Positions 11,891 through 23,520 of a stretch of DNA of 64,000 nt are shown here, piece after piece. The notes beneath the pieces are model-generated. The model worked only from the letters and a program-made list of their open reading frames with translations, ran no database searches and was not told the origin of the DNA. Position 1 is the first letter of the stretch; each line of letters begins with the position of its first letter. The stretch is taken from contig JACSVZ010000007.1 of the NCBI GenBank assembly GCA_014706295.1, forward strand, positions 47,072,975-47,136,974, given 5' to 3'. A program made the translations under genes and the position numbers. The stretch is from Lycocorax pyrrhopterus obiensis. Its lineage: Eukaryota > Chordata > Aves > Passeriformes > Paradisaeidae.

Positions 11891-14800
11891 GGCCGCAGGA
11901 GGGTCCCTGGGCCCTCTGCAATAGCAGGAAATAAAGCTGCTGGAACGAGCACGTCCGACCGAGGCAGCAAAAGCACCGGAGGAGAAATACGGGGTGGGCG
12001 AATGTCTGACATACAGCCTGATCTGTAGGAGTAACAAAACCCTGTCGTAGCAAGGCTGCTGCGGGGCAGAGGTGCTGCCCAGGGCCTCTGAGCATCACTT
12101 GTTGGGTGACCCCCTGCAGCGCTGAGCATGGTCCCTAGAGAGGATTTCTAGGTAGTTCTCTCACCTGGTGCCTGCAGATCAACTTTAACAGAGGTTATGG
12201 AGCTCAGAAGCTTCAGCGAGCAGCTAAAAGGTGGAAGGCAGCCATGCTGTCGGACCCATGTCAGACTTCGATGGAAGTGTACTGCTGGTGTCCAGTGCTG
12301 GTGCTGGGTATTATTGCTGTTAACAGCACACATTAGCCAGAGGTCTATGATCACTTATGTATGGCCTGAACATTATTTTAAAACTTCATGTCAGATAAAA
12401 TTATTGCAGATGAAATTATTGCAGTCATCTGCCTTTCAGAAAGCTTTATTCAGGGCCCTGTCTTGATTCTGTATTATTATCTCTTTATGTAGAATTCAGA
12501 CTTGGATCAATGGATGGGAAAGGGATGCAATGGGGGAGCTCGTAAACCTGGCTTGGCTTAGCAAAATCTTGATAAAAAAGAATGTTACACTATGGAAATA
12601 AACCTCAAAGTCCACAGCAACATCAGGGTCTGCATTATCCTGGGCACTAGATGTGTAAATATGTGATTTCTGCCCAAAGATTTTTCCTTCAAAGTATGTT
12701 CTCACATTAACTCCCTGATAGTTTTTAATAAATGAAATTAGTGAAATTTGAAATAAACACTGAAAAATTATTTCTGACTCATAAAACAAAGCTCCATGCA
12801 GCAGCTTTGACTGTTGATACAGTCAACAAAACAACATGGGGCAGGTCCATTTTCTCAATTGAATGATACTTATTACATGCATGTGTATTTGAATGATTGT
12901 GAAAATATTCAGTGAAGATTAAGTGTTTAAATCCACTAAGCACTTCATTTCAATTCTCTACTAACTCTGGAAATAACAAGAAAGTCTAAGTTGTATTTCT
13001 AGTCATCATGACAAAGATACTTGTGTTAAAATAACAGATGCATGTATTAATCATGCATTATTTGATGTGTTAATTTAGGGACATGTCTTCTCTGAGATAT
13101 GCTCAATACTAAGCCAGGTTGCAGACTTCTCAGTCTTCAAAACTGTGATGACTGCCAGTGGCAGCTTTAATGCTTTTCTAGATGGTATGTGTGTGTCCTA
13201 TCTGCACACTTGTAGTGCAGTGGAAGTTTAAGAGCTCTACGTTGTAGAAAACTAAAGGTCTGCAGAATATTTGCTATTAAGATAATATTGTCATGATTAG
13301 TTGTCACACCCTGGAATACAGAAAAATGCCATTGCCTTGCAAAAGACCATGCAATTTTTTCCCCCATGCCACTTTTCATGCTCAGCCTGAGTTACTACAT
13401 GCCCATCTATGAACTTGGAAAAGTCAATTAAATCCCTGCTGGAGATTATCATGCAAGTACATCAGTGCACAAGAAGTCCAGAACATGTTTAAACATCATT
13501 TTAAAAAAGCCCCAAACACCGATGTCTTGGGGTGACTCTATTACTAGATTTTGGCCAAACCGGCACAATCCAAAAAGCCCAAAACCAAACAAAAAGTATC
13601 CTTTATGAAAACTTGTTACATGTTACCATACTGTTCTCTTAAACATCTGTTGTGTTCTTCTGCTACCTCACATCACTGCTAAGGCAGAACAGCTGGAAAA
13701 TATTTCAGAAAAGTTTTTTAAGTCCTGATGGGGATGGACCTTTCACCACCAGGGCAAGAGCTGCCAGACATTCCAGCTATAGTACGAAGGGACCCTCTTT
13801 GAACAAGAGCAATTGTACTGGGTTTATTATTTAAAACCCTTGCACCCTTAAGGCACACAGGCCTCAAGAACTAATGGGCATTCCATTCATTCAATTAACC
13901 TGGGAAAAGCAGACTACTGTGCACTGAAAAAAGCAGTACAGAACACAGCTTCTTTAGGAGCTGAGACTCACAAAGACAGGATTGTACAAAACCTGTGTGA
14001 GAGCTGTCAGCACAGCTGAGGCGCTTGGCACTTACCTTCTCACTTCATCAGGGACTGACTCCTGGAGTCAAAGATGTTCACCTTCCCTCAAACACCAGGA
14101 GAAATGCACCACTTGAGGAGAACGAAACTGAAAGTGGCAGCACATACCAATGGGAAGAGTAGATTGTTTTCTGTATTCTTCAGAGGGAGCATTATCAAAA
14201 AACCCCACAATGATAATTAAAAATAAATTCTTACCCCTCTTATAATTATCTTAAATGACTGAATGTAAAGCTTTGAAATATTGGCTTTTTCTCTCTGTTA
14301 TTGTTTTATTCTATGCTCATTTACAGCAATTAAACAAGATTGACTTATTTTCATTTGGTCTTGGAAGACAGGCACCAAAACCTCATAGTAGTAATACTGA
14401 AGCTTGATCAAATAGTTATTTAGTCCAAAATGAGTGGCAAGGTCAGAGGTGTCTGAATTCAAGATAACAGAGTGGACCCAGCTCTCAAAGTGGAGGCAAT
14501 TGTGCTTTAAAGTTTTCATGCACTGGCACTTTGTTGCTATGTTCATATCACTTTAGGGAATGTACAGATCATCTCTAAAACTCCTTCTGATTACTATGGA
14601 AATAAGAATCAACAAATAAACCAATAAATCATTTACATTCCTACCAGTACTCTTCTATTCCTCTACACTGCTATGTTTCATCTCTCCCCCCATCTTTCAA
14701 ATAAATTTTCAGAGCCAAACCAATATCTACTTGGCAGAATTTCACACATATTCTTATTTCACCTCAATATTACTAAGTAGCTCATCTTTTTATAACTGAA

Positions 14801-17800
14801 GGCGATTCTTTGCATATGAAGTCTAAAAATGCTGTCTAACTTAAAGCTACCAGAATCTGTTATTGCAATAATCACTCCCTCACTAAGTCTGTACATCAGT
14901 GCCTGAACTGGGAAGCCCTCCCTTTCTTCAGTGCATTAGTATTGACAAAGCTAGTCCTTCAAATACATTTTTAATAACCTTTTTATATGGTGCAGTATCA
15001 CTGAAAGTTCACTGCATTTATTTTTGTCAGTTCAGAACGATGGGATTTTATATGAAAGGATTGAAAAGATTTTTCTGTTAGTGCTCTTCATTTTAAAGGC
15101 TCCAAAGCATTAATGCTGTGAACGTTAATATTTTGGCCTGATTCATAATCTGCCTCTGCACATATTGCAGCTGGGCTAATGGGAGAAACCAGAAAAGTAG
15201 CTTTGTGGATCAGGAGCACCGCCAAATTGCAGGGATCTCCTCCATGGTTGATGGTTTCCATTTCTTTTTTGATTTTTTAATGTCACTGTACCAGAGCAGT
15301 GGCATAGGCTGTCTTTCGTGTTACCGGAGACATCAAAGGGAGGTACCACGGACCTGTCTTCTTACTGTTTTCCACCTTTTTCCAGCACTGGCACTCCCAC
15401 CTAATGAGTCCAACATGCTGCAAAAATAGCATCCCGGTGCATGAGCAGCGTGCTAGCCCTTATTGTGTTGGAGGTGCCAGCGTGCAGCTTTCCAGCTCTT
15501 GGAAGCTTTGAGCCTAAGTCTAGTCAGATCTCACCACCCAGCAGACGTGCCTGCGCCGTGGAGCATGGGCTGCTGCTGCTCCTGAGCTCGCCATGGCTTG
15601 GGCTGGGAGCTACAGCACAAGGCTGTGGGCGGAGGCAGCAGTGCCTGATGAGGCATTCCCCCAGTACATTGCACCCAGCTGCCTCTTGCCCACAGAAGTG
15701 AGGTACCAAAGCAGAAGGTTCCTGCTGGAGCCCTGCTGCAAGTGTCTGACCAATAAGTTTCCTGGCACAAATCCAAAGGGATGCATTTGCAGGATCAGCA
15801 TGTGAGGCTCCAGAGATCTGCCCCAACCAGTTGCCTACATTCTCCGCCAAAGCAAGGGAAGAACCAGCTCGTAAGTGGTGAGCTGGGTGGTTGCATCTCT
15901 GTGTACACTTGCTGGGACTGGCACTGACTGGGAATCTTCCTGACGGAACAGATGAGCCAAAGAATAAATTGCTCTGCCCTGCACACTGCTTACAGATTTG
16001 ATCCCTTGGTCAGGGTGAGGTCCTTGGAAGAGGACGTGTCTCTTCTGAAGTGAATCAACAGAGGATTTTGACATCATCCAGTGTCTTTCAAGAACATGAA
16101 ATTCATTTTCCAGCTGTCACTCACAATTAATCTATTTATTCATGCAGGGGGGGTAAAATTTAGTTCTCTTACATTACACAGCTAAAAAGTTCACTCTGCA
16201 AATCTGTTTTCTGAAGAAAGAAGGAATTTTCTGAGTGCAGACCAAGACTGCTTCCTGCAAAAAGGGACCACAACAGTCTCTTTGCTTCTCATAGAAATAA
16301 AAAAAGGTATCCTTTGCATTTCCCTATATTTATTTCTTTTATATTCACTTCCATTATTGGTTTATCTTTCCATTAGGGGGGTAGGCCAGGAGGAAAGCTC
16401 ACCAGAGAGCTCTGTTGTGTGTATGAAGTAATACTGTAGCAAATGAAAACAACAAAGCAAGCTTTATTTTTTTTTTTTTTAAATAGGAGAGCTGATAGGA
16501 AATGAGTTTCCTATGGGACAGAGCCAGGATGAGTGGAGTTCATATAAGATTTTCCACACCATTTCATAGCTATCCAGTTAAGAACAGGCATCAAGCTACA
16601 GTAAGGGTCACCAGGTAATTTTCCCTGACACAGAGTGCATGCTTCTCATTCCATTAAACCACGTCAAGGTAATGCAGTGAATATTACACTGACTTGCCAA
16701 ACTGCATTAACTGCAGGGCTTTCTCTCCAAGACTTTAAGGTGATGCCTCTTGGAATAATAGCTGCATGAAGCTTTTGGGAAATCTGACCAAGTATTTGCA
16801 TCTTTGCAAAGGCTCGAGTCCTTCAGCCTTCTTGAAGCAGGAAATATGAACAATATTCATACACACCTTAATATTCATATAAAATACCATATTAGATATT
16901 AAAAAGGGATAAGAAGAGGTTATTAAATGAAATTTAGCATCTCACCAGCAACAGAGTAGGACTGGTTTTTCCTAAAAATGAAAAAACTGTCAAAATCTTG
17001 AGTATGACCTCAGACAATTCTGGGTGTATAATCAGTGGAGGGATCTGTCTCATCTATAACTTTAATTTTACACAGTGCTGTAAGGAGCACTCTGCTTTTC
17101 CTATCTAAACAACATTGGGCATTATTGGAAGACCAAGAAAGTATGACAATTGCTTTGAGAGCCCCCAGAACAAAGGCCCATTTCAGTTTATATGGAATTT
17201 CAATGTAGCCAGTATATTTGATGGCAAGCCATGTCATAGCTACAAATTCCTCAGTTATTTTCACTATTTGGAGCAGGGGAATTATCACATCTTCCATTTC
17301 TTTGTTTGATTTCAGATGAATCCCTGGAAAGCTGTGCATCACACTACCTACATTTTATGTTGACATCCTCCTGTGAAAAATGACAGGTGTGATGGGCAGA
17401 TTTTGCTGGCTTGCACAAGACTCCTTTTTATATGTAATAAAAGTTCTTCTTGATTCCTATAGGCACTGCTTTTACGTGGCTAATTTAGAGCCCCAGGGCT
17501 ATTCTAGTTGAAACCTAGGAGCTCTGTATCCCAGTAACAGACTGTACCAATACCACCATATTCTCCTGCTAAAACATCTCCATTTTAAGTGGGAAAAGAA
17601 TTCAAGTGTTCACTTGGGCCAACTGTTGAAACTTCAAGCAGTCTCCTGCTCCTGCTTGCTTACTGTCAATAGCAGCATCTACTGCATCACCAGCAGTATT
17701 AAAACTGCAGTGTCTCCTGCACCAGCTCACTTCAGACAAGCTGTGGGAGTGATGACTTCATCATCTCCAAGCCAAGCTGCATCTGAACCTCAGCATGACA

Positions 17801-20800
17801 CTCAACATTTCTGCATCCTGTGACCCGGAACCCCAATCCTATATTCATGAGCCACTGCAAGAATTAGGGGCCAGGGCCAAGCAGTAAAATCACAGCCCAA
17901 CTTCAGTGAATCTGCAGAAGGAAATATTTTTTCTTTCTGTTCTTAGAAATGAGACACATGGTACCAGCATTTTCTTAATTACAATGAAGAGTTTGTGAAC
18001 TTCAGTAGTTTTCTAGCTGGAATTTTGTCCAACAAGAGTCACAGTTGTGGGTATCTAGTAATGATAGTGAAAAAGAAAGGCTCCAACAAGAATTAGTTGA
18101 TATGGAAAGATCTGGGGTTTTAATGAAAAAAAAGGATAGGCATTTGAAAGTAACTAGTCCAGCTTCTAAAGTAGATCGATTTAATTTTCAAAATATGGGT
18201 GGAGAGTTGCTTTTAAAATTGACGCCTGCACATGCCAGTATAATTTTCTTTTTGTTAATGTACATTAAAACACATTCTCATTATACCATTTGCCTGGTTT
18301 TTATCACACTGTTACTACTGAGCCTTGAAGTGTAATTCTTTGGGGCCCCTTAGCAGTGATATGCTGGCTCTTTTTATATATTACATTATTATTCTTTATT
18401 TACACAAATGACACAAAGAACTCTTCATTAATAGCACGATGACTCCATTCTCTGGAAGAAAAGAATACCTGACAAAAGTCATCATCACAGCTCCTGGCAG
18501 TGTCTTGGTTGTGACTTATAAAGGACTATTCTGTCAAAAAGCCAATTTTATTTTCTTTGAAAGAAAGCCCAAAGAATTAATTTAAAATTACAGAATAAAG
18601 TGCCTTGGAGGAGCTAACAAGCATAGCACAGTAAATAAAATCACTCTGTTTTTAATGTAGTAAATACCACTGGCTGAAAGTCATATTTTAGAATACATTT
18701 ATTATAAGAAACTACTTAGATAATGAAAGTAAATCTAAAAATCTAATTTAATTTTCATCATTTATGCAGTTTGTTTGCTTTTTACATTTAATTCTGCTTG
18801 GATAATGAAAACAGACTTCTTTTTTTCCTTGGCAGTATCATATTTCTAGTCGTCAGACCCTTGCCAAAGCTGCAGTGATTGGGTTTCAGACACCTCAGGG
18901 GAAATGGTTAAATCCTGTTTTCAGGGAAGGGGTGAGCAGGGAAATTCTTGAAAACACGTGTATGTAGTTTGGTCAGATCAGATCTTGCCCACACGAGTGA
19001 CAGTCAGCAAACAGCACATACCAGGCCATGCTGCAGGGGTCTGGGTCACAGAGTGAATCTTCCAAAATCATTGCAGGTCCCACCAGAAAGCGCTCCAATA
19101 AACCATTCCCTTTCCATGCTCACAGCCAGGAGCCAGGACTTGGGTTTGGTTTGGTCCCAGGAGCACCTGGGCTTTGCTCAGGTTCCAGACTCACACTGGA
19201 CACAGGGAGCTGAACTGCCACTTCTGGTCCCAGCAAGGGAGGTTCAACTGGTTCATCTCAGGGACTGGTTCTACTTTGTTTACCACCATAAGCATAAGTG
19301 AAGTCACCTCGGAAGAATGAGAAAGGAATCCACAGCTGTAAGAAGTTTTTTCAAAAGTGTTTTAAGACCTAACTCCAAGCAGCGGGATGTGGACCACTGT
19401 CAGAATTTAGAGGTCACATACCTATGACAATTTGGGCAGTAGTTCTTGGAGAACACTTAAGTGCCTGCCTCTCATTTTCACAGCTTCTGTTAACTGGAGG
19501 AAAGTCCAGATCCAAAGAAATCTGTCCTTCAGTGAAACACAGCAGCTGACATTATCTCACTAATGGGCTGATGCTGGATGCAACATCCTTGAGTCTCAGG
19601 AAGGTCTGGATTTGAATTCTCTCATTTCAGTACAGTCTCATTTTTGAACTGTAAATCCCTGATCTCTTCCAGTGACATAAAAATCCAACTCAGTAGAACT
19701 CATTTTCAGGTCCTGCAATTATTGAGGCCAGGGACATGAGGGATTACGCCTAAGATGATCTTTGAGTTTATGATTCTTTCCCTTGAAGTTGCTTAAGATT
19801 GTAACAGGGGGATTTTATTATGGTTTAATATTAAACATCCTCATTTAGCTAAAGCAATTAGAAGAACCTGATTTCTTGCAAATTCTTATACACTAGGGGG
19901 TGCAAACATCCTTTTAATGAGTCCAGAAATAAATGGTCTCATCAATACCAGCAAGGGAAGTGCCTGGTCCTGTACTAAAGCTTGTGTGGAAAATATCTAA
20001 TGTTTTAAGTCACATTTGGCTCATACAAATGAATAAATAAAAGCACTGCTTTCAGCAACAGCTTTTTAATGTTTTCTGGGTATATATATGGAACAGAGAA
20101 GATGCTAACGTAGGAGTTACATAACAGGAGAATTCAGATCCAGCCTACTTTGCATGCCATTGCCGGCAGCTTTCTCATGTCCTGTGGTGACTCAGACACT
20201 GCCGTAAGCTTCGCGGAGGGACGGTCTCAACTTTTTACCCCACGTTTTCATATCATTATATGACAATGTTAGTTTTCTGACTCAGGCACTGGCTGAAGTC
20301 TGTCTTTCAAAGCACTTATTCTTCTGTTGTTACACCAAGATGTGTTTCTTGCATGTCATAGTGTGAGGCACAGGGGGCTGAGCAAGGCAACATTTCACCT
20401 GTGCTGAGCAAAGTGCTGATATTCTCAGCTTGTGCCAACAGAGCATTTAAGCTTTTACCTTACAGGGAACAGTGGTGGTTCTGATGAATGTGATGGGATT
20501 GCTGACATGCATAAGTGTTAATCATATGTTTATTCACCAGTAAAAGCAATGGAGCAGTGTTGAGTACCAGTACAGATTTCCAGCTCCAGCATCAGTCAGT
20601 CTTCAGTCCCTCTGCTGTTACTTACTCATGCATCTTTACTTTCACATAGGGAACAGAGCATCTGAAGAGGTATCATCCTCTCATAATAATGCATTCTCCT
20701 TTTAGGTCACAGAAATAATTCTGCAGCTACAAGGCAATGCTTATGAATGCAGGATCCTCTTGTGCAACATTTCTTCCTTTGCATTTATTCATTTGCCCAT

Positions 20801-22339
20801 TCTTTATCTCAGTAAGGCATGATCAGAGCCCCCAAAGCCCCTTCTCCTAAATGATGTACAGAAATTACTAAAATCTGGACTCATAAATTAAGCTTGGAAA
20901 AAAATCCTATGGTTTTATGCACATCTGTTTTGCCTAGATTCTATTTTTCCAAATGTATAAGGGGTTTGCAGATGTCTTTGCATCTCAGACCCAAGTGCCA
21001 TCATGTGATTGATGGAACTCTATCTAAATACCTCAAACTCTGCCGTGCCACTTGATACCATTCATACCACCAGCTTTTATTTCTGCAGAGTGTTTCATAT
21101 TACCTTATTTTTCCTGCGTTACCTTCATCGCTGCATCAAAACAAAACAAGAGGATTAAAGCAGGTCAGTGCATTACGGTTAAATATTTTTTTCTAAGGGA
21201 GAGCAGACCATTCCAAACACCGTTAAGACAGAATCCTGATTGAATCTGGTGCAGCCAGATTAAATGCATGTTAATAGAGACGGACAATTATTGTTGACTT
21301 CCTAATGCAAACAAGAACTTCAGACACTGATTTCTATCAGCCCATTAGAGCTGGCTGAATTCTACACACTGTTTTAACAGTTGCTTAGCAATGGCAAATA
21401 AGCTGTTCTGTCTCTTATCACTAGACGTATAGTTAGAACAATACCTATTATTGAACTGAATAGGTATGAAATTAGTTTATACTGTTCCTCTTTTTGAGAT
21501 GCCACTTGGCAGCAAAGTGAATTGTTTAGGCTGCAGGCAGAAGTAGCAATTTTATTCCTGGAGCTAAAATGGAGATAAAATGAAACTGAGGTTTTGCTGT
21601 GGCTGTTTATCTGAAAGCATAATCAAAAAAACTTTGCTTGTGTATGTTTGTGTGTGCAGGAAGGAAGAGGTTTTCCTTCAAATATCTTCTTTGAATGAAT
21701 TTCCAGGGTTGTGACAACACTAATGGCTAGAGCCTACTGAAAAAGCATATACAGCAATACCACACTGCAATATAATTTCCTCCCTCCTTCCTTCATGGGC
21801 ATCTCAGATGAAGTACCTCAGCTCAGATCTGGGGAAGCAAACTGGAGGTAAAGCTACCAAAGCAAAGATCCAGAAGAACACTTCAGGCACTTGTCGTTTA
21901 CTGTCGCAGCTCCTGTCTTTTAAGTGTGCACCTTCCACAGTGGAGTCCCCGCAGCTGCAGAATTCGACATCTGCAGAACACTCACTCCTTGCGTGCAGGG
22001 TTTGTGGTCACCACAATAGGGAATGCTTAGCAGAGCAGTACGGTTCAGTTCTGGTGCTGCAAGGTCTTAATTACGTCTTTCTAGTTAGGATTTATACTCA
22101 CAGCTCCTGCCTCCCACAGGAGTACCCCAATAACATGGCTGTAGTCTACTTTGACGTAGATGCTTTACAAGACAAATTCTTAGATAAGGGCTGCACGCCC
22201 AAGCAAAAATTTCCAATTTTAGGGCAGCTTGTCATCCTCCAAGTCTGATGCAATGAAGTATGAATTATTTTAAGTGCCTTGAGTAATTTCAACAGAAAAT
22301 TTGAAGAATGCTTCTACTTTGCAATAGACTGGTTTTCTA
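11891..22339. other. Intergenic, no gene recognised
   Basis: Mostly AT-rich. Isolated strong minus-strand donor-like sites occur at 12165 (CCAG then GTGAGA) and 14036 (GAAG then GTAAGTG), which could belong to a non-coding transcript. A 146-codon frame at 21808-22248 (plus) has no known match. Confidence 0.5.
18045..18335 (+). other. Open frame of unknown origin (96 codons)
   Basis: The first 65 codons are hydrophilic and charged (SEKERLQQELVDMERSGV and KVDRFNFQNMGGELLLKL), unlike the Ser/Leu/Cys-rich chance frames nearby; the remainder is a hydrophobic, probably fortuitous extension. No family was recognised and no clear splice sites or promoter flank it. It could be a decayed retrocopy, an exon fragment, or chance. 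Confidence 0.15.
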
Positions 22340-22445
22340 GCTGGTGCTTTGGGGCAGCAAAAGGTTTGGGTTCGAATATTTCTGTCTGAGGAAATAATTT
22401 AACTTTTGGATTCCCTGACAGAGACAACCACTAAGCTACTGCAGA
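22340..22445 (-). mobile_element. Possible ancient tRNA-derived (MIR-like) SINE remnant
   Basis: On the minus strand TAGCTTAGTGGTTG (22425-22438) matches a Pol III A box perfectly, and ATATTCGAACCC (22368-22379) resembles a B box. Spacing is about 18 bases longer than in a tRNA, and the arms do not fold as a tRNA, so a SINE remnant is more likely. Both boxes could still be chance. Confidence 0.25.
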
Positions 22446-22881
22446 GATAATATACCACTGCTTACTCTTTCTCCAGCTACATTTCATAGAAAACAGCAGC
22501 TGCTGTTGGACCCACACAGCTGGTCCCTACAGTGATTCTCAGGTCACTTTCTAGGTTTAACCAGGACAGGCTAACAAAGGAATCCCTGTTTCTGAAACCT
22601 GAGTGTAACACAGTGTAAACCCTGTGTTTGTGATCTTCTGTACCCAGCTTCTGAAGATTCTCAGTGCTGAAGCACTTCTGTGCAGCAGCAGAGGTAGGAA
22701 TTAGGTACCTTTGAGATGCCGTGCGTAGGGTGGAGCAACACGCTTTGGGCTCCTGGCACTCCACTGGCAGCACTGCAAGGAGACCAAAGGCAAAGGGACC
22801 CTCAGGTTGTTGGATGCAAATGTACACAGGATGACAGGGCATGTACCAGATGAATTTAAAGAGCAGCTGAATATGGGTTTT

Positions 22882-23220
22882 GAATCACAGAAGGGTTGAA
22901 GTTTGGAGCGGTTTCTGAGATCATCTAGTCCAACCCCTCTGCTCAAGCAAGGTCACCTGGAACTAGTTGCCCAGAACTGTGTCCAGATGGGTTTCAAAGA
23001 TCTGCATAAATGGAGTCTCATAACCTCTCTGGGCAACCTTTGCCACTGTTTGACCACCCTCACAATAATAAAAAAAAAAAAACCCTGTGTTCAGTTGGAA
23101 TTTGATGTGGCTTAACTTGTGCCCATGGTCTCCTGTTCTGTCACTGAGCACTACTGAGAAGAGTCTGGATCCCTTGTCTTCATTCCTTTCCATCAGGTGT
23201 TTATATGCACTGGTAAGATC
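22882..23220 (-). mobile_element. CR1 LINE fragment, reverse orientation, first of a tandem pair
   Basis: In the plus direction it reads from the reversed tail (GAATCACAGAAGGGTTGAAG, ATCATCTAGTCCAACCCC) through CTCTCTGGGCAACCTTTGCC to GAAGAGTCTGGATCCC and a TTTATATGCACTGG end. It contains a poly-A run at about 23071-23082. Its 5' end abuts the tail of the next CR1 at 23221. Confidence 0.9.
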
Positions 23221-23520
23221 ACAGAATCACAAAATGGGTCAGGTTGGAAGGTACCACAGTGGGTCATCTGGTCCAGTCTCCCTACTCAAGCAGGGTCACC
23301 CTAGAGCACATTGCACAGGATTGTTTCCAAATGGATTCCTCCTGAGCCTTCTCTCTCTCTTAACAGTTCTAGCTGTCCCAGCCTCCCTTTGTATGGAAGG
23401 TGCTCCAATCCCTGAATCATCTTCATGGCCCTTGGCTGGACTCAAGGTGAGTCCATGTCTGTCACATACGGGGAGCCCAGAACTGGACACAATTCTGAAC
23501 GCATCATGCAGGCAACTCTA
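23221..23520 (-). mobile_element. CR1 LINE fragment, reverse orientation, second of a tandem pair, internally deleted
   Basis: It starts with the reversed tail ACAGAATCACAAAATGGGTC, then CATCTGGTCCAGTCTCCCTA and AGCACATTGCACAGGATTG. It then jumps directly to the ORF2-end region (TGAGCCTTCTCTC) and ends at GGGAGCCCAGAACTGGACAC. Several hundred bases usually found between these parts are missing. Confidence 0.9.

Noticed and set aside
11510..12129. Minus-strand frames of 147-181 codons over the second CpG island
   Set aside because: They are composition artefacts; one runs straight through the tRNA gene.
17010..17342. 110-codon minus-strand frame
   Set aside because: No recognisable domain, no splice or promoter context, and its hydrophobic pattern is not convincing as a membrane protein.
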